Shown: positions 1 to 7,610 of the stretch, piece by piece | Position numbering within the stretch: position 1 is the stretch's first letter | How the letters are laid out: each line of letters opens with the position of its first letter | Assembly: GCF_003314995.1 (NCBI RefSeq) | Contig: NZ_QNRH01000002.1 | Span: forward strand, 1 to 64,000 | Reading direction: 5' to 3' | Source: Pseudochrobactrum asaccharolyticum | Lineage (GTDB): Bacteria > Pseudomonadota > Alphaproteobacteria > Rhizobiales > Rhizobiaceae | DNA: 64,000 nt | Program-made: the position numbers and the translations under genes | Notes under the pieces: generated by a model | What the model was told of the DNA's origin: nothing | Databases searched by the model: none | Seen by the model: the letters and a program-made list of their open reading frames with translations, nothing else

Positions 1-2
1 AT

Positions 3-887
3 GATGTTAACGGCATTACCGGTAATGAGTATAAATACTCCGATCTTATCGCTCAGGAATATGGGACAGAGCACAACCGAATTCATGTGAGCCCAAAAGA
101 AACGCTTTCTGCATTACCAGCAGCCGTTGCGGCAATGTCTGAACCTATGATGAGCCATGACTCTGTTGGCTTTTACTTGCTCTCACAACAAGTTACGAAA
201 ACCGCTAAAGTTGTCCAAAGCGGACAAGGCGCTGATGAGGTTTTCGGAGGATATCATTGGTATCCGAAGCTGGAAAACTCACAAAATCCTCTAGATGATT
301 ATGCGAAGCTTTATTTTGACAGAGATCATGCAGAGATGCAAAAGACGCTCTCCCCACACTATATTGGCGACGACCACAGCAGAATTTTTGTTAAGGAGTA
401 CTTTGAAAAACTAAGTGCATCTTCACCGATCAACAAAGCACTTCAAATTGATACAGACATTATGCTGGTTGATGATCCGGTTAAGCGTGTTGATAATATG
501 ACAATGGCCTTCGGCGTAGAAGCAAGAGTTCCGTTTCTTGACCAAGAGCTCGTAGAGCTCGCTGCACGCATTCCTTCTCAGTTAAAAGTCGGGCATGGCG
601 GGAAATACATTTTGAAAGAAGCTGCCCGAAAGATCTTACCGGCAGAAGTTATAGATCGTCCAAAAGGATATTTTCCCGTACCAGCCTTGAAATATATCCA
701 AGGGGATTATCTAACTTTCATCAAAGAGATTTTAAATCAACCAGCTGCTCGTTCGCGCGGGTTGTTTAATCCGGCTTACATTGATGGATTATTTGCAGCG
801 CCAGACGCAGCTCTAACCCCTAAAGGTCATTCCAAGCTTTGGCAGATCGGTTCTCTTGAACTCTGGCTGCAGTCACATGGAATTTAA
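3..887 (+). CDS. asnO: asparagine synthase-type amidotransferase, C-terminal part (N-acetylglutaminylglutamine amidotransferase)
   Basis: The frame is open to the left window edge, so only the C-terminal synthetase half is present. The ATP-pyrophosphatase-like motif SGQGADEVFGGYHWYP and the later VDNMTMAFGVEARVPFLD block are hallmarks of glutamine-hydrolysing asparagine synthases. The sequence style matches the subgroup that amidates N-acetylglutaminylglutamine to the osmolyte NAGGN. In rhizobia this gene precedes ngg, and a second start codon with a good ribosome site (gggagg) follows 16 bases after the stop. The N-terminal glutaminase domain lies outside the window. The general family is certain; the NAGGN assignment is an inference from sequence style and from the truncated downstream gene. 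Confidence 0.8.
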   Translation, partial: DVNGITGNEYKYSDLIAQEYGTEHNRIHVSPKETLSALPAAVAAMSEPMMSHDSVGFYLLSQQVTKTAKVVQSGQGADEVFGGYHWYPKLENSQNPLDDYAKLYFDRDHAEMQKTLSPHYIGDDHSRIFVKEYFEKLSASSPINKALQIDTDIMLVDDPVKRVDNMTMAFGVEARVPFLDQELVELAARIPSQLKVGHGGKYILKEAARKILPAEVIDRPKGYFPVPALKYIQGDYLTFIKEILNQPAARSRGLFNPAYIDGLFAAPDAALTPKGHSKLWQIGSLELWLQSHGI

Positions 888-903
888 TAAGGGAGGATTA
901 ACA

Positions 904-943
904 ATGTCACTGACCGACCTGCACCGATTGAACGGTTTTGAAG
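904..943 (+). pseudogene. 5' stub of the gene after asnO (probable ngg), cut by IS6
   Basis: An ATG with the ribosome site gggagg starts a frame reading MSLTDLHRLNGFE and runs straight into the inverted repeat of the IS6 element at 944. After that the frame only encodes IS DNA. By position it should be ngg, the GNAT/ATP-grasp N-acetylglutaminylglutamine synthetase. About 13 codons remain, too few to prove identity. No remainder of such a gene is visible on the other side of the IS, so the rest was deleted or moved. Confidence 0.45.
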
Positions 944-1760
944 GGTTGTGTCGCAAATTTTGCAGTAAGTTAAGTGCGGCCTTATCTGTGGGCACAATTA
1001 TGCTGCGAGCTCCGCGAACACTACGAATGGCGATTGATTGTCGTTGGCGAATTGATTCTTGCGGATCATGTGAGCCACTTCGATCCCTGCAATGGTGGCT
1101 GAAGCGGAATGGAATGCTTTGAAGCCCATCATCGGCCGGGTGACCCGCTTGATGAAACGATGATCCTGTTCAAGAATGTTGTTCAGGTATTTGACCTGAA
1201 GAATCTCAATCAGCTTGTCCGTATCGGTGATCTTAAGGATATTATTTATAGCCTGCGCACCAGCCAAATTAGCTCCGCTTTTATCAATAACAATCTTGTT
1301 CGGAACACTATTGCTTGCGATAGCCTTTTTAAGGAAACGCCGCGCAGCGCTGAGGTTGCGGCGCTCAGAGAGCATGAAATCAAGGGTTTGGCCGTCACGA
1401 TCAACGGCCCGATATAGATAGGTCCATTTCCCTTTGACCTTTATATAGGTCTCGTCAACACGCCATGAGCCTAGTGTTGCGCGTTTACGCTTCTGAGCAT
1501 GAGTTGCAATCTGCGGCGAGTATTTAACAACCCATCGGTTCAGTGTTGCATGGTCAATCTCTACGCCTCGTTCGGCCATTATTTCCTGAAGATCACGATA
1601 CGAAACTGAATAACGAACATAGAAGAAAACGGCATACAGGATGACACTTTTGGGGAAATGCGTTCCCTTGAAGTCGACCATGTTCAATGCCTCTCATCAA
1701 TCTGTAACCGACGCCACTCATCGCATATATGGTCCGACATAAAAAGTTTGCGACAAAACC
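944..1760 (-). mobile_element. IS6-family insertion sequence
   Basis: The 817-bp element is bounded by imperfect inverted repeats: ggttgtgtcgcaaatttt at the left end and, read on the minus strand, ggttttgtcgcaaacttt at the right end. It holds one DDE transposase gene. Length and ends fit the IS6/IS26 family (about 0.8 kb). The 8 bases flanking each side (ttttgaag and ggcacgat) do not match, so there is no target duplication. That fits an element left at a deletion or cointegrate boundary. Confidence 0.88.
998..1681 (-). CDS. IS6-family DDE transposase
   Basis: The 227-residue protein has an N-terminal helix-turn-helix part (SYRDLQEIMAERGVEIDHAT, then LNRWVVKYSP) followed by an RNase H-like DDE core. 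The first Asp is in SWRVDETYIKVKGKW, the second in NKIVIDKSGAN and the Glu in LEQDHRFIKR. It mediates replicative, cointegrate-forming transposition of the surrounding element. The ATG at 1681 is preferred over the upstream TTG because a purine-rich gagagg precedes it. Length is close to the family norm of about 230-240 residues, and the gene looks intact. Confidence 0.9.
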   Translation of the reverse strand: MVDFKGTHFPKSVILYAVFFYVRYSVSYRDLQEIMAERGVEIDHATLNRWVVKYSPQIATHAQKRKRATLGSWRVDETYIKVKGKWTYLYRAVDRDGQTLDFMLSERRNLSAARRFLKKAIASNSVPNKIVIDKSGANLAGAQAINNILKITDTDKLIEILQVKYLNNILEQDHRFIKRVTRPMMGFKAFHSASATIAGIEVAHMIRKNQFANDNQSPFVVFAELAA

Positions 1761-1830
1761 GGCACGATTGGGTTGGTGGCGTATGTATCTCAATCTGCTC
1801 AATATCAAGACCAGAGAAGGGTGTAAGGCG

Positions 1831-2079
1831 ATGGACATCGTAAAAATACTCTATCCAGATACCGCTCATCTGTCCGACACTGAAATAACCGTCGAAGCAT
1901 GGGATCTGAAATTCGAGCTTCAGTACGGCGTCCTGCGACGCTTATGCTGGCTCGGCCTGCTTTTTGAGGCAAGAGAAGGGCTCAACTTGCTTGACGACGG
2001 AACCTTCCACAAAACACCGCTCTGGGCAGCTTGCCTGCAATTGGAATCGGATACGCAAAGCGATATCGGCGTCCATTGA
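1831..2079 (+). CDS. hypothetical protein, possible C-terminal fragment
   Basis: This is an 82-residue frame from an ATG preceded by agagaaggg. The open frame continues upstream into the IS6 end, so the true gene may have been longer and lost its 5' part to the IS. The protein is acidic and leucine-rich (MDIVKILYPDTAHLSDTE at the start). I recognise no family. It sits between two transposase genes and stops 7 bases before the stop codon of the convergent ISNCY transposase. Confidence 0.4.
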   Translation: MDIVKILYPDTAHLSDTEITVEAWDLKFELQYGVLRRLCWLGLLFEAREGLNLLDDGTFHKTPLWAACLQLESDTQSDIGVH

Positions 2080-2085
2080 CGCCCG

Positions 2086-3507
2086 TTATTCCGGCGCCGG
2101 CTGCCTCAATAAAGCTTGCTCTCGCCGGGCAATGACGGCGGGGTCGTTCATGTAAGCTGTGCGCGATTTACGCTCTCGCTTCTGATAGCCGTTGGCGGTA
2201 CTGCCGTCGCGAACACCAAACATATGGTTGGTCTGACCGGTACGGCGCGGACCGCTTTTGCTGCGTTGCTGTTCCCGTCCCGCCTGCATCTCAGCGACGA
2301 TCGACAGCATGTCATCCAGCCTTTTGTTCTCGACAACAGGCGAACGATGGATGGAGCGAAGCTTGTCGAATGTTGTATAGGGCAAGATGTCTGTGCCATG
2401 CAGGATCTCCAGACGTCCGTCGGGGTAGTCACAGACAATGACCTTCTGCCGCGCAAGCCGCTTTGCAACCTCGGTCGGTTCCAGGATGAACAGCACCTTA
2501 TCATAGCGTAGTGTAAGTGTTTGTGACAGCGTTCGCACTTCCTTCCGGCACAGCGCGCCATCGATGTTCTCATACAGCTCCAGTGGCCGATGCATGTCTT
2601 TGGGATTGCGTGGCTCCTTGCCAAACCGCGCATTGAAATCTGCAATATATTCAGTCGCATACGCATTGGCAGCCTCGATCGTATCGATGCCCCGCAGCCG
2701 TAACTCCTTGACCAGACGATCCTGCAACGTCCTGTTTGCCCGCTCGACACGGCCTTTAGCCTGCGGAGTATTGGCACAGATAATGTCAATGTTGAGCTCG
2801 TAAAGAGCGCGACCAAACTGCGTCAAACCGCTCGTACGATCGAGCTCCGAGGCGTGGGTCGTGCGAAACACACCATGCTTGTCACTGTAAAATGCCAGTG
2901 GCTTGCCCCATTCCTTCAGATACGCCTTCGTCGCCTGAAAATAATCAAACGTGTTCTCTGAGCGGGCAAAACGCAAATGCAGGAGCTTGCCGGTGGCATC
3001 GTCGATATAAACGAGGAGGGCGCATTTGGGACCCCGATCCTCAAACCACCAGTGATGTGAACCGTCGATTTGCACCAGTTCACCAAGGCAATCCCGCCGG
3101 CCGCGCGGCTGATGCAGTTGCCGCTTGCGTTCGCGACGTGACGTCCACAAGCCAGCCGCCGTCATCCATTGTCGCAGCGTCTCCTTGCTGACCGAAATTT
3201 GATGGCGTTTAACCAGCTTCTCACAGGCCAGTGTCGGCCCGAAGTCCCGATAATACGTCCGTAAAAGATCCAGAACATCATTCCGGAAATCTTCGCTATA
3301 ACGACGATTGCTCGGGTGGCCGCGCTTACCCGAAACAAGGCCCGCTCCACCGAACCGATCAAAGGCCTTTAAAAGCCGATGAACCTGGCTGCGACTGAGA
3401 TCAAGCAGCGCCGCTGCCTCCACCACGCGAAGGTGATTATCTCTGATTTGCTGAACGGTCTTCAGCCGGTTGAGTTCTTTCTGCGACATAGTGATCAGAC
3501 AAGACAT
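2086..3507 (-). CDS. ISNCY (IS1202 group) transposase
   Basis: The protein has about 473 residues. An N-terminal helix-turn-helix (VEAAALLDLSRSQVHRLLKA) is followed by an integrase-like catalytic core with Asp in LVQIDGSHHWW, Asp in AFYSDKHGVF and Glu in KGRVERANR, and a basic C-terminus. This layout and the near-470-residue size are typical of IS1202-group transposases. ATG 3507 is preferred because GGGAG lies 5 bases upstream. Further in-frame starts exist at 3519 and 3489. The frame is intact, so the element may be active, although its exact ends were not resolved. Confidence 0.85.
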   Translation of the reverse strand: MSCLITMSQKELNRLKTVQQIRDNHLRVVEAAALLDLSRSQVHRLLKAFDRFGGAGLVSGKRGHPSNRRYSEDFRNDVLDLLRTYYRDFGPTLACEKLVKRHQISVSKETLRQWMTAAGLWTSRRERKRQLHQPRGRRDCLGELVQIDGSHHWWFEDRGPKCALLVYIDDATGKLLHLRFARSENTFDYFQATKAYLKEWGKPLAFYSDKHGVFRTTHASELDRTSGLTQFGRALYELNIDIICANTPQAKGRVERANRTLQDRLVKELRLRGIDTIEAANAYATEYIADFNARFGKEPRNPKDMHRPLELYENIDGALCRKEVRTLSQTLTLRYDKVLFILEPTEVAKRLARQKVIVCDYPDGRLEILHGTDILPYTTFDKLRSIHRSPVVENKRLDDMLSIVAEMQAGREQQRSKSGPRRTGQTNHMFGVRDGSTANGYQKRERKSRTAYMNDPAVIARREQALLRQPAPE

Positions 3508-3590
3508 GACGGCTCCCATCCGCTGTTTGCAGCTAAAAACCCAGTCTTCCTTTCCGCCTTCGATTTGAAAAGGGCAAGAGCTGCAAAAAT

Positions 3591-3624
3591 TGTCGCATCT
3601 CTAAATTGCCCAACTGTCGCATCT
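3591..3624. repeat. tandem tgtcgcatct repeats at transposase-proximal IS end
   Basis: The decamer tgtcgcatct occurs twice, at 3591-3600 and 3615-3624, 24 bases apart, upstream of the ISNCY transposase. Repeated short motifs next to a transposase gene often are terminal transposase binding sites. I could not find a convincing inverted partner at the other side near 2080, so the element limits remain open. Confidence 0.45.
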
Positions 3625-3652
3625 GCATATTGCTGTTATAAGAATTGAGTTG

Positions 3653-3666
3653 ATAATATATATTAT
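3653..3666. promoter_or_regulatory. AT-rich perfect palindrome upstream of the TA pair
   Basis: A 14-bp perfect palindrome (ataatatatattat) lies about 100 bases before the antitoxin start. Toxin-antitoxin operons are usually autorepressed through such palindromes. This could instead be a promoter -10 region that is palindromic by AT richness. Confidence 0.3.
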
Positions 3667-3764
3667 GGAACTAATAAAGAGTTTTACATACAAGTATCTT
3701 GCAATTATTAATTGATTGCGCAATGATGTTTTATAGATCCCACGGCAAAAGGAGTTCACCAGTA

Positions 3765-4232
3765 ATGGCTGCAGAAATCATTGATCACAATACGCTGTCA
3801 CGCCTTGTTGAAGCCGGTGCTGTGCGTGGTGCCCATGTTATCGGTCAACCCGGCGGATGGTCGCTGATGGTCAAATATGGGATGGCCGAACGGGCTCTTG
3901 CCGCGCAACGTAGCCGTCAAGTGCGTGTATTCCGGCGTATGGAAACGCTTGTTACCTATCTCAAAGACATGGGAATTCAGCACTTCGATGTTGATGCTGC
4001 TGATTATGAGAACGACGGTGGAAAATCCTATACGCGCCCAGACCGCAGTGCTGCTTTACGCCAGACTCACGAAGCTGCAACCCATAATAAATGGTTCCTA
4101 GAACAGGTTGAAACAGCCCTACATGAGGCCGAAAATCCTAATACAGAGTGGGTTTCTCATGAAACTGTTAAAGAGGACATGGCACGCCAACGCATAGAAT
4201 TATTGGCGCGTATCAAAGGCGAAACTGAATGA
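3765..4232 (+). CDS. ParC-like partition-associated protein with antitoxin tail
   Basis: The 155-residue protein starts at an ATG behind aaaaggagttc. Residues 1 to about 85 (EIIDHNTLSRLVEAGAVRGA and FRRMETLVTYLKDMGI) resemble ParC-type partition-associated proteins found beside plasmid par or TA loci. The C-terminal part (EQVETALHEAENPN, then VKEDMARQRIELLARIKGE) resembles the ParE-binding tail of ParD-like stability determinants. The stop overlaps the toxin start by 4 bases (ATGA), indicating translational coupling. The likely role is to neutralise the downstream ParE toxin and to autoregulate. The two-part nature is inferred from sequence style and not proven. Confidence 0.65.
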   Translation: MAAEIIDHNTLSRLVEAGAVRGAHVIGQPGGWSLMVKYGMAERALAAQRSRQVRVFRRMETLVTYLKDMGIQHFDVDAADYENDGGKSYTRPDRSAALRQTHEAATHNKWFLEQVETALHEAENPNTEWVSHETVKEDMARQRIELLARIKGETE

Positions 4233-4516
4233 AAATTGTCTGGCTCCCACAAGCACAGGCTAATCGCATGGATCTCATTACCTATATAGGTCAGGAAAAC
4301 CCACGTGCCGCTCTTAATCAACTCGACGAGATTGAGCAACAAATAGATAGGCTGATCGATTACCCTGAAATGGGACGTGTCGGACGAAAGCGTGGCACCC
4401 GAGAATTGGTTCTCAACCGAACGTCGTTTGTTCTTGTTTATCGCATTCAATTAAAGTTACAGAGTATAGAAATTTTGCGTCTGCTGCATGGTGCGCAAAA
4501 ATGGCCGCCGACCTGA
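4229..4516 (+). CDS. parE: RelE/ParE-family toxin
   Basis: The protein has 95 residues, the family's usual size. Typical features are the N-terminal WLPQAQANRMDLITYI helix, the RLIDYPEMGRVGRKRGTREL segment and the final beta strand plus LLHGAQKWP, as in ParE toxins that poison gyrase or RelE-like ribonucleases. The start overlaps the stop of the ParC-like gene, the standard antitoxin-toxin arrangement. It probably acts in plasmid or island maintenance. Confidence 0.85.
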   Translation: MKIVWLPQAQANRMDLITYIGQENPRAALNQLDEIEQQIDRLIDYPEMGRVGRKRGTRELVLNRTSFVLVYRIQLKLQSIEILRLLHGAQKWPPT

Positions 4517-4598
4517 GGTATTTTGTTAAAGGTGGGTAATAACAGTTCTTCTTAAATCGAAAACAGATCATCCGAATAAGATTGACAAGGAATAACAC

Positions 4599-4622
4599 AT
4601 GACAAAACTACCCTTTTACCAT
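4599..4622. repeat. 24-nt hairpin-like repeat, copy 1
   Basis: The 24-mer starting atgacaaaactaccc and ending ttttaccat matches the segment at 31300-31323 at 20 of 24 positions. The copy here has lost two pairs of the hairpin stem. It lies in a gene-poor stretch (4517-5216) that otherwise holds only IS3 debris. Confidence 0.4.
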
Positions 4623-4725
4623 AAGTTGCTTCACAACGATTTTGCTAACTGATTGAGTTGTTATTTCGCCCGTTTACGCTTGGCGCACATCCTTTTGGTC
4701 GGCTGCCGGTTTTTTGGACGCGAGG

Positions 4726-5126
4726 TTAAGCTAATCCCACCTTGGTTTCAAAGTCATTGGAGCTAAGATGCCCAGTGTCGAGTGGCGCCGCTTAACTGTT
4801 ACGCCCATCAAGCGACATATGCGTGAATATGAAATGTAACCACGATAATTACTAATAACCTGAAATTTCACGGCTTTTGAGCCGCGAAGAATATTGCAGC
4901 TTTTTTAATATTTCTCTCTCCTCGCGAAGTATGCGTTTTTTACGCAAACACTCATTCTCACGCAGAAGATCAGCACCGTGTGCCGGAACCTGTTCTCATC
5001 GGTATCACTCACATTCCATTTTCCATGTGTCAAAAGTCCAAAGCTTAAATCCGATGTAACTTGATACCCTGTTAAGCCACTGGTGAGCGCAATGCGAACT
5101 GCGTCACGTTTGTGCTTTGCTGACAT
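4726..5126 (-). pseudogene. decayed IS3-family element (orfA and orfB ends)
   Basis: On the minus strand 5126-4868 encodes an IS3 OrfA (MSAKHKRDAVRIALTSGLTG at the start, then a leucine-zipper-like LRENECLRKKRILREEREIL). The frame breaks at least twice, including a run of six A where the ending KKAAIFFAAQKP needs seven. Just downstream, 4792-4726 keeps the last codons of OrfB (RRHSTLG, a frame break, then NDFETKVGLA and stop). Almost all of OrfB between them is missing. This is a dead internally deleted remnant. Confidence 0.75.
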
Positions 5127-5216
5127 ATATGGATTCCTTGATGATAAATGTTGCTCTCAAAAAGACCGCAAGGAAGCCAATCCAAATCCACTTTCTTTAA
5201 ATCCACTGATCCGACC

Positions 5217-5265
5217 TTGACAGGTACGAATTTGCTCCATACCAATACACCTGTATACAGGTATA
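5217..5265 (+). promoter_or_regulatory. promoter with palindromic operator before the binding-protein gene
   Basis: A perfect -35 box ttgaca at 5217-5222 is followed at suitable spacing by a weak -10 candidate near 5240-5251. Overlapping the -10 is a 20-bp palindrome at 5246-5265 with the core cctgtatacagg and one mismatched pair. Its position blocks transcription if bound. The GntR-type regulator encoded at 6981-7610 in the same operon is the natural candidate binder. Confidence 0.5.
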
Positions 5266-5291
5266 GCACACAGCCAAAAAGGGGGAACGTC

Positions 5292-6335
5292 ATGCTTAGG
5301 TCTTGTCTTATGGGGGCGCTTGTCAGCCTCGCATCTGTTACGGGGAGTTCTTTTGCTCACGCAGGTCCGGTTTTCGATGAAGTGGTTTCAACTGGTAAAC
5401 TTGTCTGTCTGGTGAGCCCAAGCGCTCCGGGTTTCTCGGTGCCAGACAGCTCCGGCGTGTTCCAAGGTTTTAATGCCGACTTTTGCCGTATGGCCGCAGC
5501 AGCAATTCTTGGTGATGCCAATAAAGCTGACATTCGTGGCGTTGGCTTTTCAGATTCTTTGAAAAATCTGGTATCGCGCCAAGCTCATATGGCATCGCGT
5601 TCAATAACGGAAACAGGCACACGTTCCGCTGATCCCGGCCTCTCCTTCGTCGCAACGACATTCTATGATGGTCAGGGCTTTATGGTGCCTAAAGCGCTTG
5701 GCGTGAAGTCTGCTAAGGAACTGAAAGGCGCAACGATCTGTGCGGAAGACGGCTCTACGACACTGCTCAATATTGCCGACTGGTTCGCCTCTGAAGGCAT
5801 TGAATACAAGATCGAGAATATTGCAGACAAGACAGCACGATTGCAGGCTTTTTATGCCGGAAAGTGCGACGCTTATGCTTCGGACATGACCGCTCTTGCC
5901 GCCGACCGCCAACTCGCTAAAAACCCTAACGACTACGAGCTCTTGCCAGAGGTTATTTCCGCGGAGCCATTGACCTTGGTAACACAGCCGGACGAAACCC
6001 TTGGCAAGGCAGTTCGCTGGGCGTTTGAAGTCATGCTCAATGCAGACGAGTTAGGTGTTAACTCAACAAATATTGATGCGACAATTGCCGATCTGGACAA
6101 GCAGCCAAAGGCTGTTCAGCGCTTATTCGCGAAGGATGGTGCGACCGCCGATATGGCCGCCAAGATGAAATTACCGACTGACTGGGCTTATCAAGTGATT
6201 AAACAGGTCGGCTCCTATGGTGAAGTATTCGATCGTCATCTCGGACCATCGACACCATTTGGTCTCACACGTGATGGCAGTCAAAACGCTTCAGTTAAAA
6301 ATGGCGGCCTGATGTATGCCTATCCGATACGGTAA
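5292..6335 (+). CDS. amino acid ABC transporter periplasmic binding protein (AapJ-like)
   Basis: The 347-residue protein has a Sec signal peptide (MLRSCLMGALVSLASVTGSS, cleavage near AHA). It then shows the type-3 periplasmic amino-acid-binding fold with GFNADFCRMAAAAI, the general L-amino acid receptor signature. It delivers amino acids to an inner-membrane ABC permease. ATG 5292 follows aaaggggga and is placed before the signal peptide; the upstream frame is not coding. Compared with AapJ/BztA proteins, conserved positions such as the metal-like SRTIT loop read SRSITET here, so binding preference may differ. Two phosphatase genes and a GntR gene separate it from its permease, which is truncated. 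Confidence 0.85.
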   Translation: MLRSCLMGALVSLASVTGSSFAHAGPVFDEVVSTGKLVCLVSPSAPGFSVPDSSGVFQGFNADFCRMAAAAILGDANKADIRGVGFSDSLKNLVSRQAHMASRSITETGTRSADPGLSFVATTFYDGQGFMVPKALGVKSAKELKGATICAEDGSTTLLNIADWFASEGIEYKIENIADKTARLQAFYAGKCDAYASDMTALAADRQLAKNPNDYELLPEVISAEPLTLVTQPDETLGKAVRWAFEVMLNADELGVNSTNIDATIADLDKQPKAVQRLFAKDGATADMAAKMKLPTDWAYQVIKQVGSYGEVFDRHLGPSTPFGLTRDGSQNASVKNGGLMYAYPIR

Positions 6336-6382
6336 GATGATAAACCTATGAATTGCGGGTTTTGAAAAACGGGAAGCAACGG

Positions 6383-6946
6383 ATGATCGACAACCAACTG
6401 GATCGTGATAATGATGATTTTATATCTATCCGGGCCATAGTCGATTGTCCTGGTGGCGGGCGTCTTGTGACGCTCGGTGCCCCCGGCTTGATGATTAATC
6501 ACCGTGGTGAAAGCTGGATCAATCCGGAGGGGATTGACAGGACATTGGAAGCCCTGACCCACCGACGGGTCGCCCTGCTTTTTCTTTTGGCGGGGGATGA
6601 TGACTGTACGCTTGGGTTCCGGCATATGCTTCGAGAACGTGTCAGGCGGGCAGGCATTGCTTTTATTACCCTCCCAATTGTCGATTTTGCAACACCGAAC
6701 AGATCTTGGATGCGAGCTTGGCAACGCCTGAGCGTGCCGATTTCGAAATATCTGGAGAACAATCAGTCGATTGCCTTGTGCTGTACCTACGGCGCTGGCC
6801 GCAGCGGTATGATTGCAGCCTATCTGCTGAACCGGTTAGGCCGACCTCTGGAGGAAGCTCTCTCTGAACTGCGTCAGCAGTTTCCAGAATCGGTTGAAAG
6901 TCCACTTCAAGAGGCTTGGCTATATGAACAATCCTCGGCCCGTTAA
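6383..6946 (+). CDS. Cys-based protein tyrosine/dual-specificity phosphatase-like protein
   Basis: The 187-residue protein carries the phosphatase P-loop CTYGAGRSG, with nucleophile Cys134 and Arg140, and an upstream Asp101 (IVDFATP) in the place of the general acid. There is no signal peptide, so it is cytoplasmic. ATG 6383 is chosen because gggaag lies 9 bases upstream; the frame also has an earlier TTG. It lies between an amino acid binding protein and a GntR gene, and another phosphatase follows. The P-loop has Cys-Cys where most family members have His-Cys. The substrate is unknown and may be a phospholipid, sugar phosphate or protein. Confidence 0.7.
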   Translation: MIDNQLDRDNDDFISIRAIVDCPGGGRLVTLGAPGLMINHRGESWINPEGIDRTLEALTHRRVALLFLLAGDDDCTLGFRHMLRERVRRAGIAFITLPIVDFATPNRSWMRAWQRLSVPISKYLENNQSIALCCTYGAGRSGMIAAYLLNRLGRPLEEALSELRQQFPESVESPLQEAWLYEQSSAR

Positions 6947-6980
6947 CACTCACGGTAAGACTTTAAGGAAAGACAACAGC

Positions 6981-7610
6981 ATGGCGTTGCAACAAACATT
7001 GAAATCCGGCCCATATCGCTCGGAAGAAATGTTACAGGAACTACGTTTTCGCATCTGCACGACGCATCCCGATACGCCGATGCTGCTGCACGAAGGCAAA
7101 CTAGCGCAGGAATTCGGTGTGAGCCGCACGCCCATAAGACAGGTTTTACAACGGCTTTCGTTTGAGCATATGCTTGAAACACGTTCCGGCGTAGGCACAA
7201 TGGTGAGAACACTTGACCCAATGCAGCGCGGGTTACATTTTTCCATGCTGTCGGATATCCTCCACCTGTGCACACGCTGTTGCGCGCAAAACTATACCAC
7301 TCAATCACGTATTCATATTGCCACGATCACGGAATTGTCGGCCAATCCGGACAACGAACCGATTGCACGTTACTTCACCCTTCGTGCGCAATTTCTTGAG
7401 CTGATTTCCAGTCTTGTACAAGATCAGATCCTAGCTGAAGCGCATGCCGCGTTACACTGGCGGGCAATCCGCTGGCGTATGCAGGCTGCTAATAATGATG
7501 TCGATAGTGCCTTTGCGGCATTGCGCAATACAATAACAAAAGTCACTGCAGCAGACACTCCCGCAGCACTTTTCGAATGCCTTGCAGCGGAACCGGAGGA
7601 AGTGGCATGA
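6981..7610 (+). CDS. GntR-family transcriptional regulator
   Basis: The 209-residue protein has an N-terminal winged helix-turn-helix (HEGKLAQEFGVSRTPIRQVL, then GVGTMVR wing) and a helical effector domain of the FadR/FCD kind. ATG 6981 has aaggaaag upstream; an earlier ATG at 6924 would overlap the phosphatase gene. The stop overlaps the next phosphatase start (ATGA at 7607). It probably controls its own operon through the palindrome at 5246-5265, responding to the imported ligand. Confidence 0.8.
   Translation: MALQQTLKSGPYRSEEMLQELRFRICTTHPDTPMLLHEGKLAQEFGVSRTPIRQVLQRLSFEHMLETRSGVGTMVRTLDPMQRGLHFSMLSDILHLCTRCCAQNYTTQSRIHIATITELSANPDNEPIARYFTLRAQFLELISSLVQDQILAEAHAALHWRAIRWRMQAANNDVDSAFAALRNTITKVTAADTPAALFECLAAEPEEVA

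Noticed and set aside
936-1768. target-site duplication of the IS6 element
   Set aside because: Flanking octamers ttttgaag and ggcacgat differ.
2040-2086. inverted terminal repeat of the ISNCY element matching tgtcgcatct
   Set aside because: Only weak likeness (ggatacgcaa) is seen; not enough to call an end.
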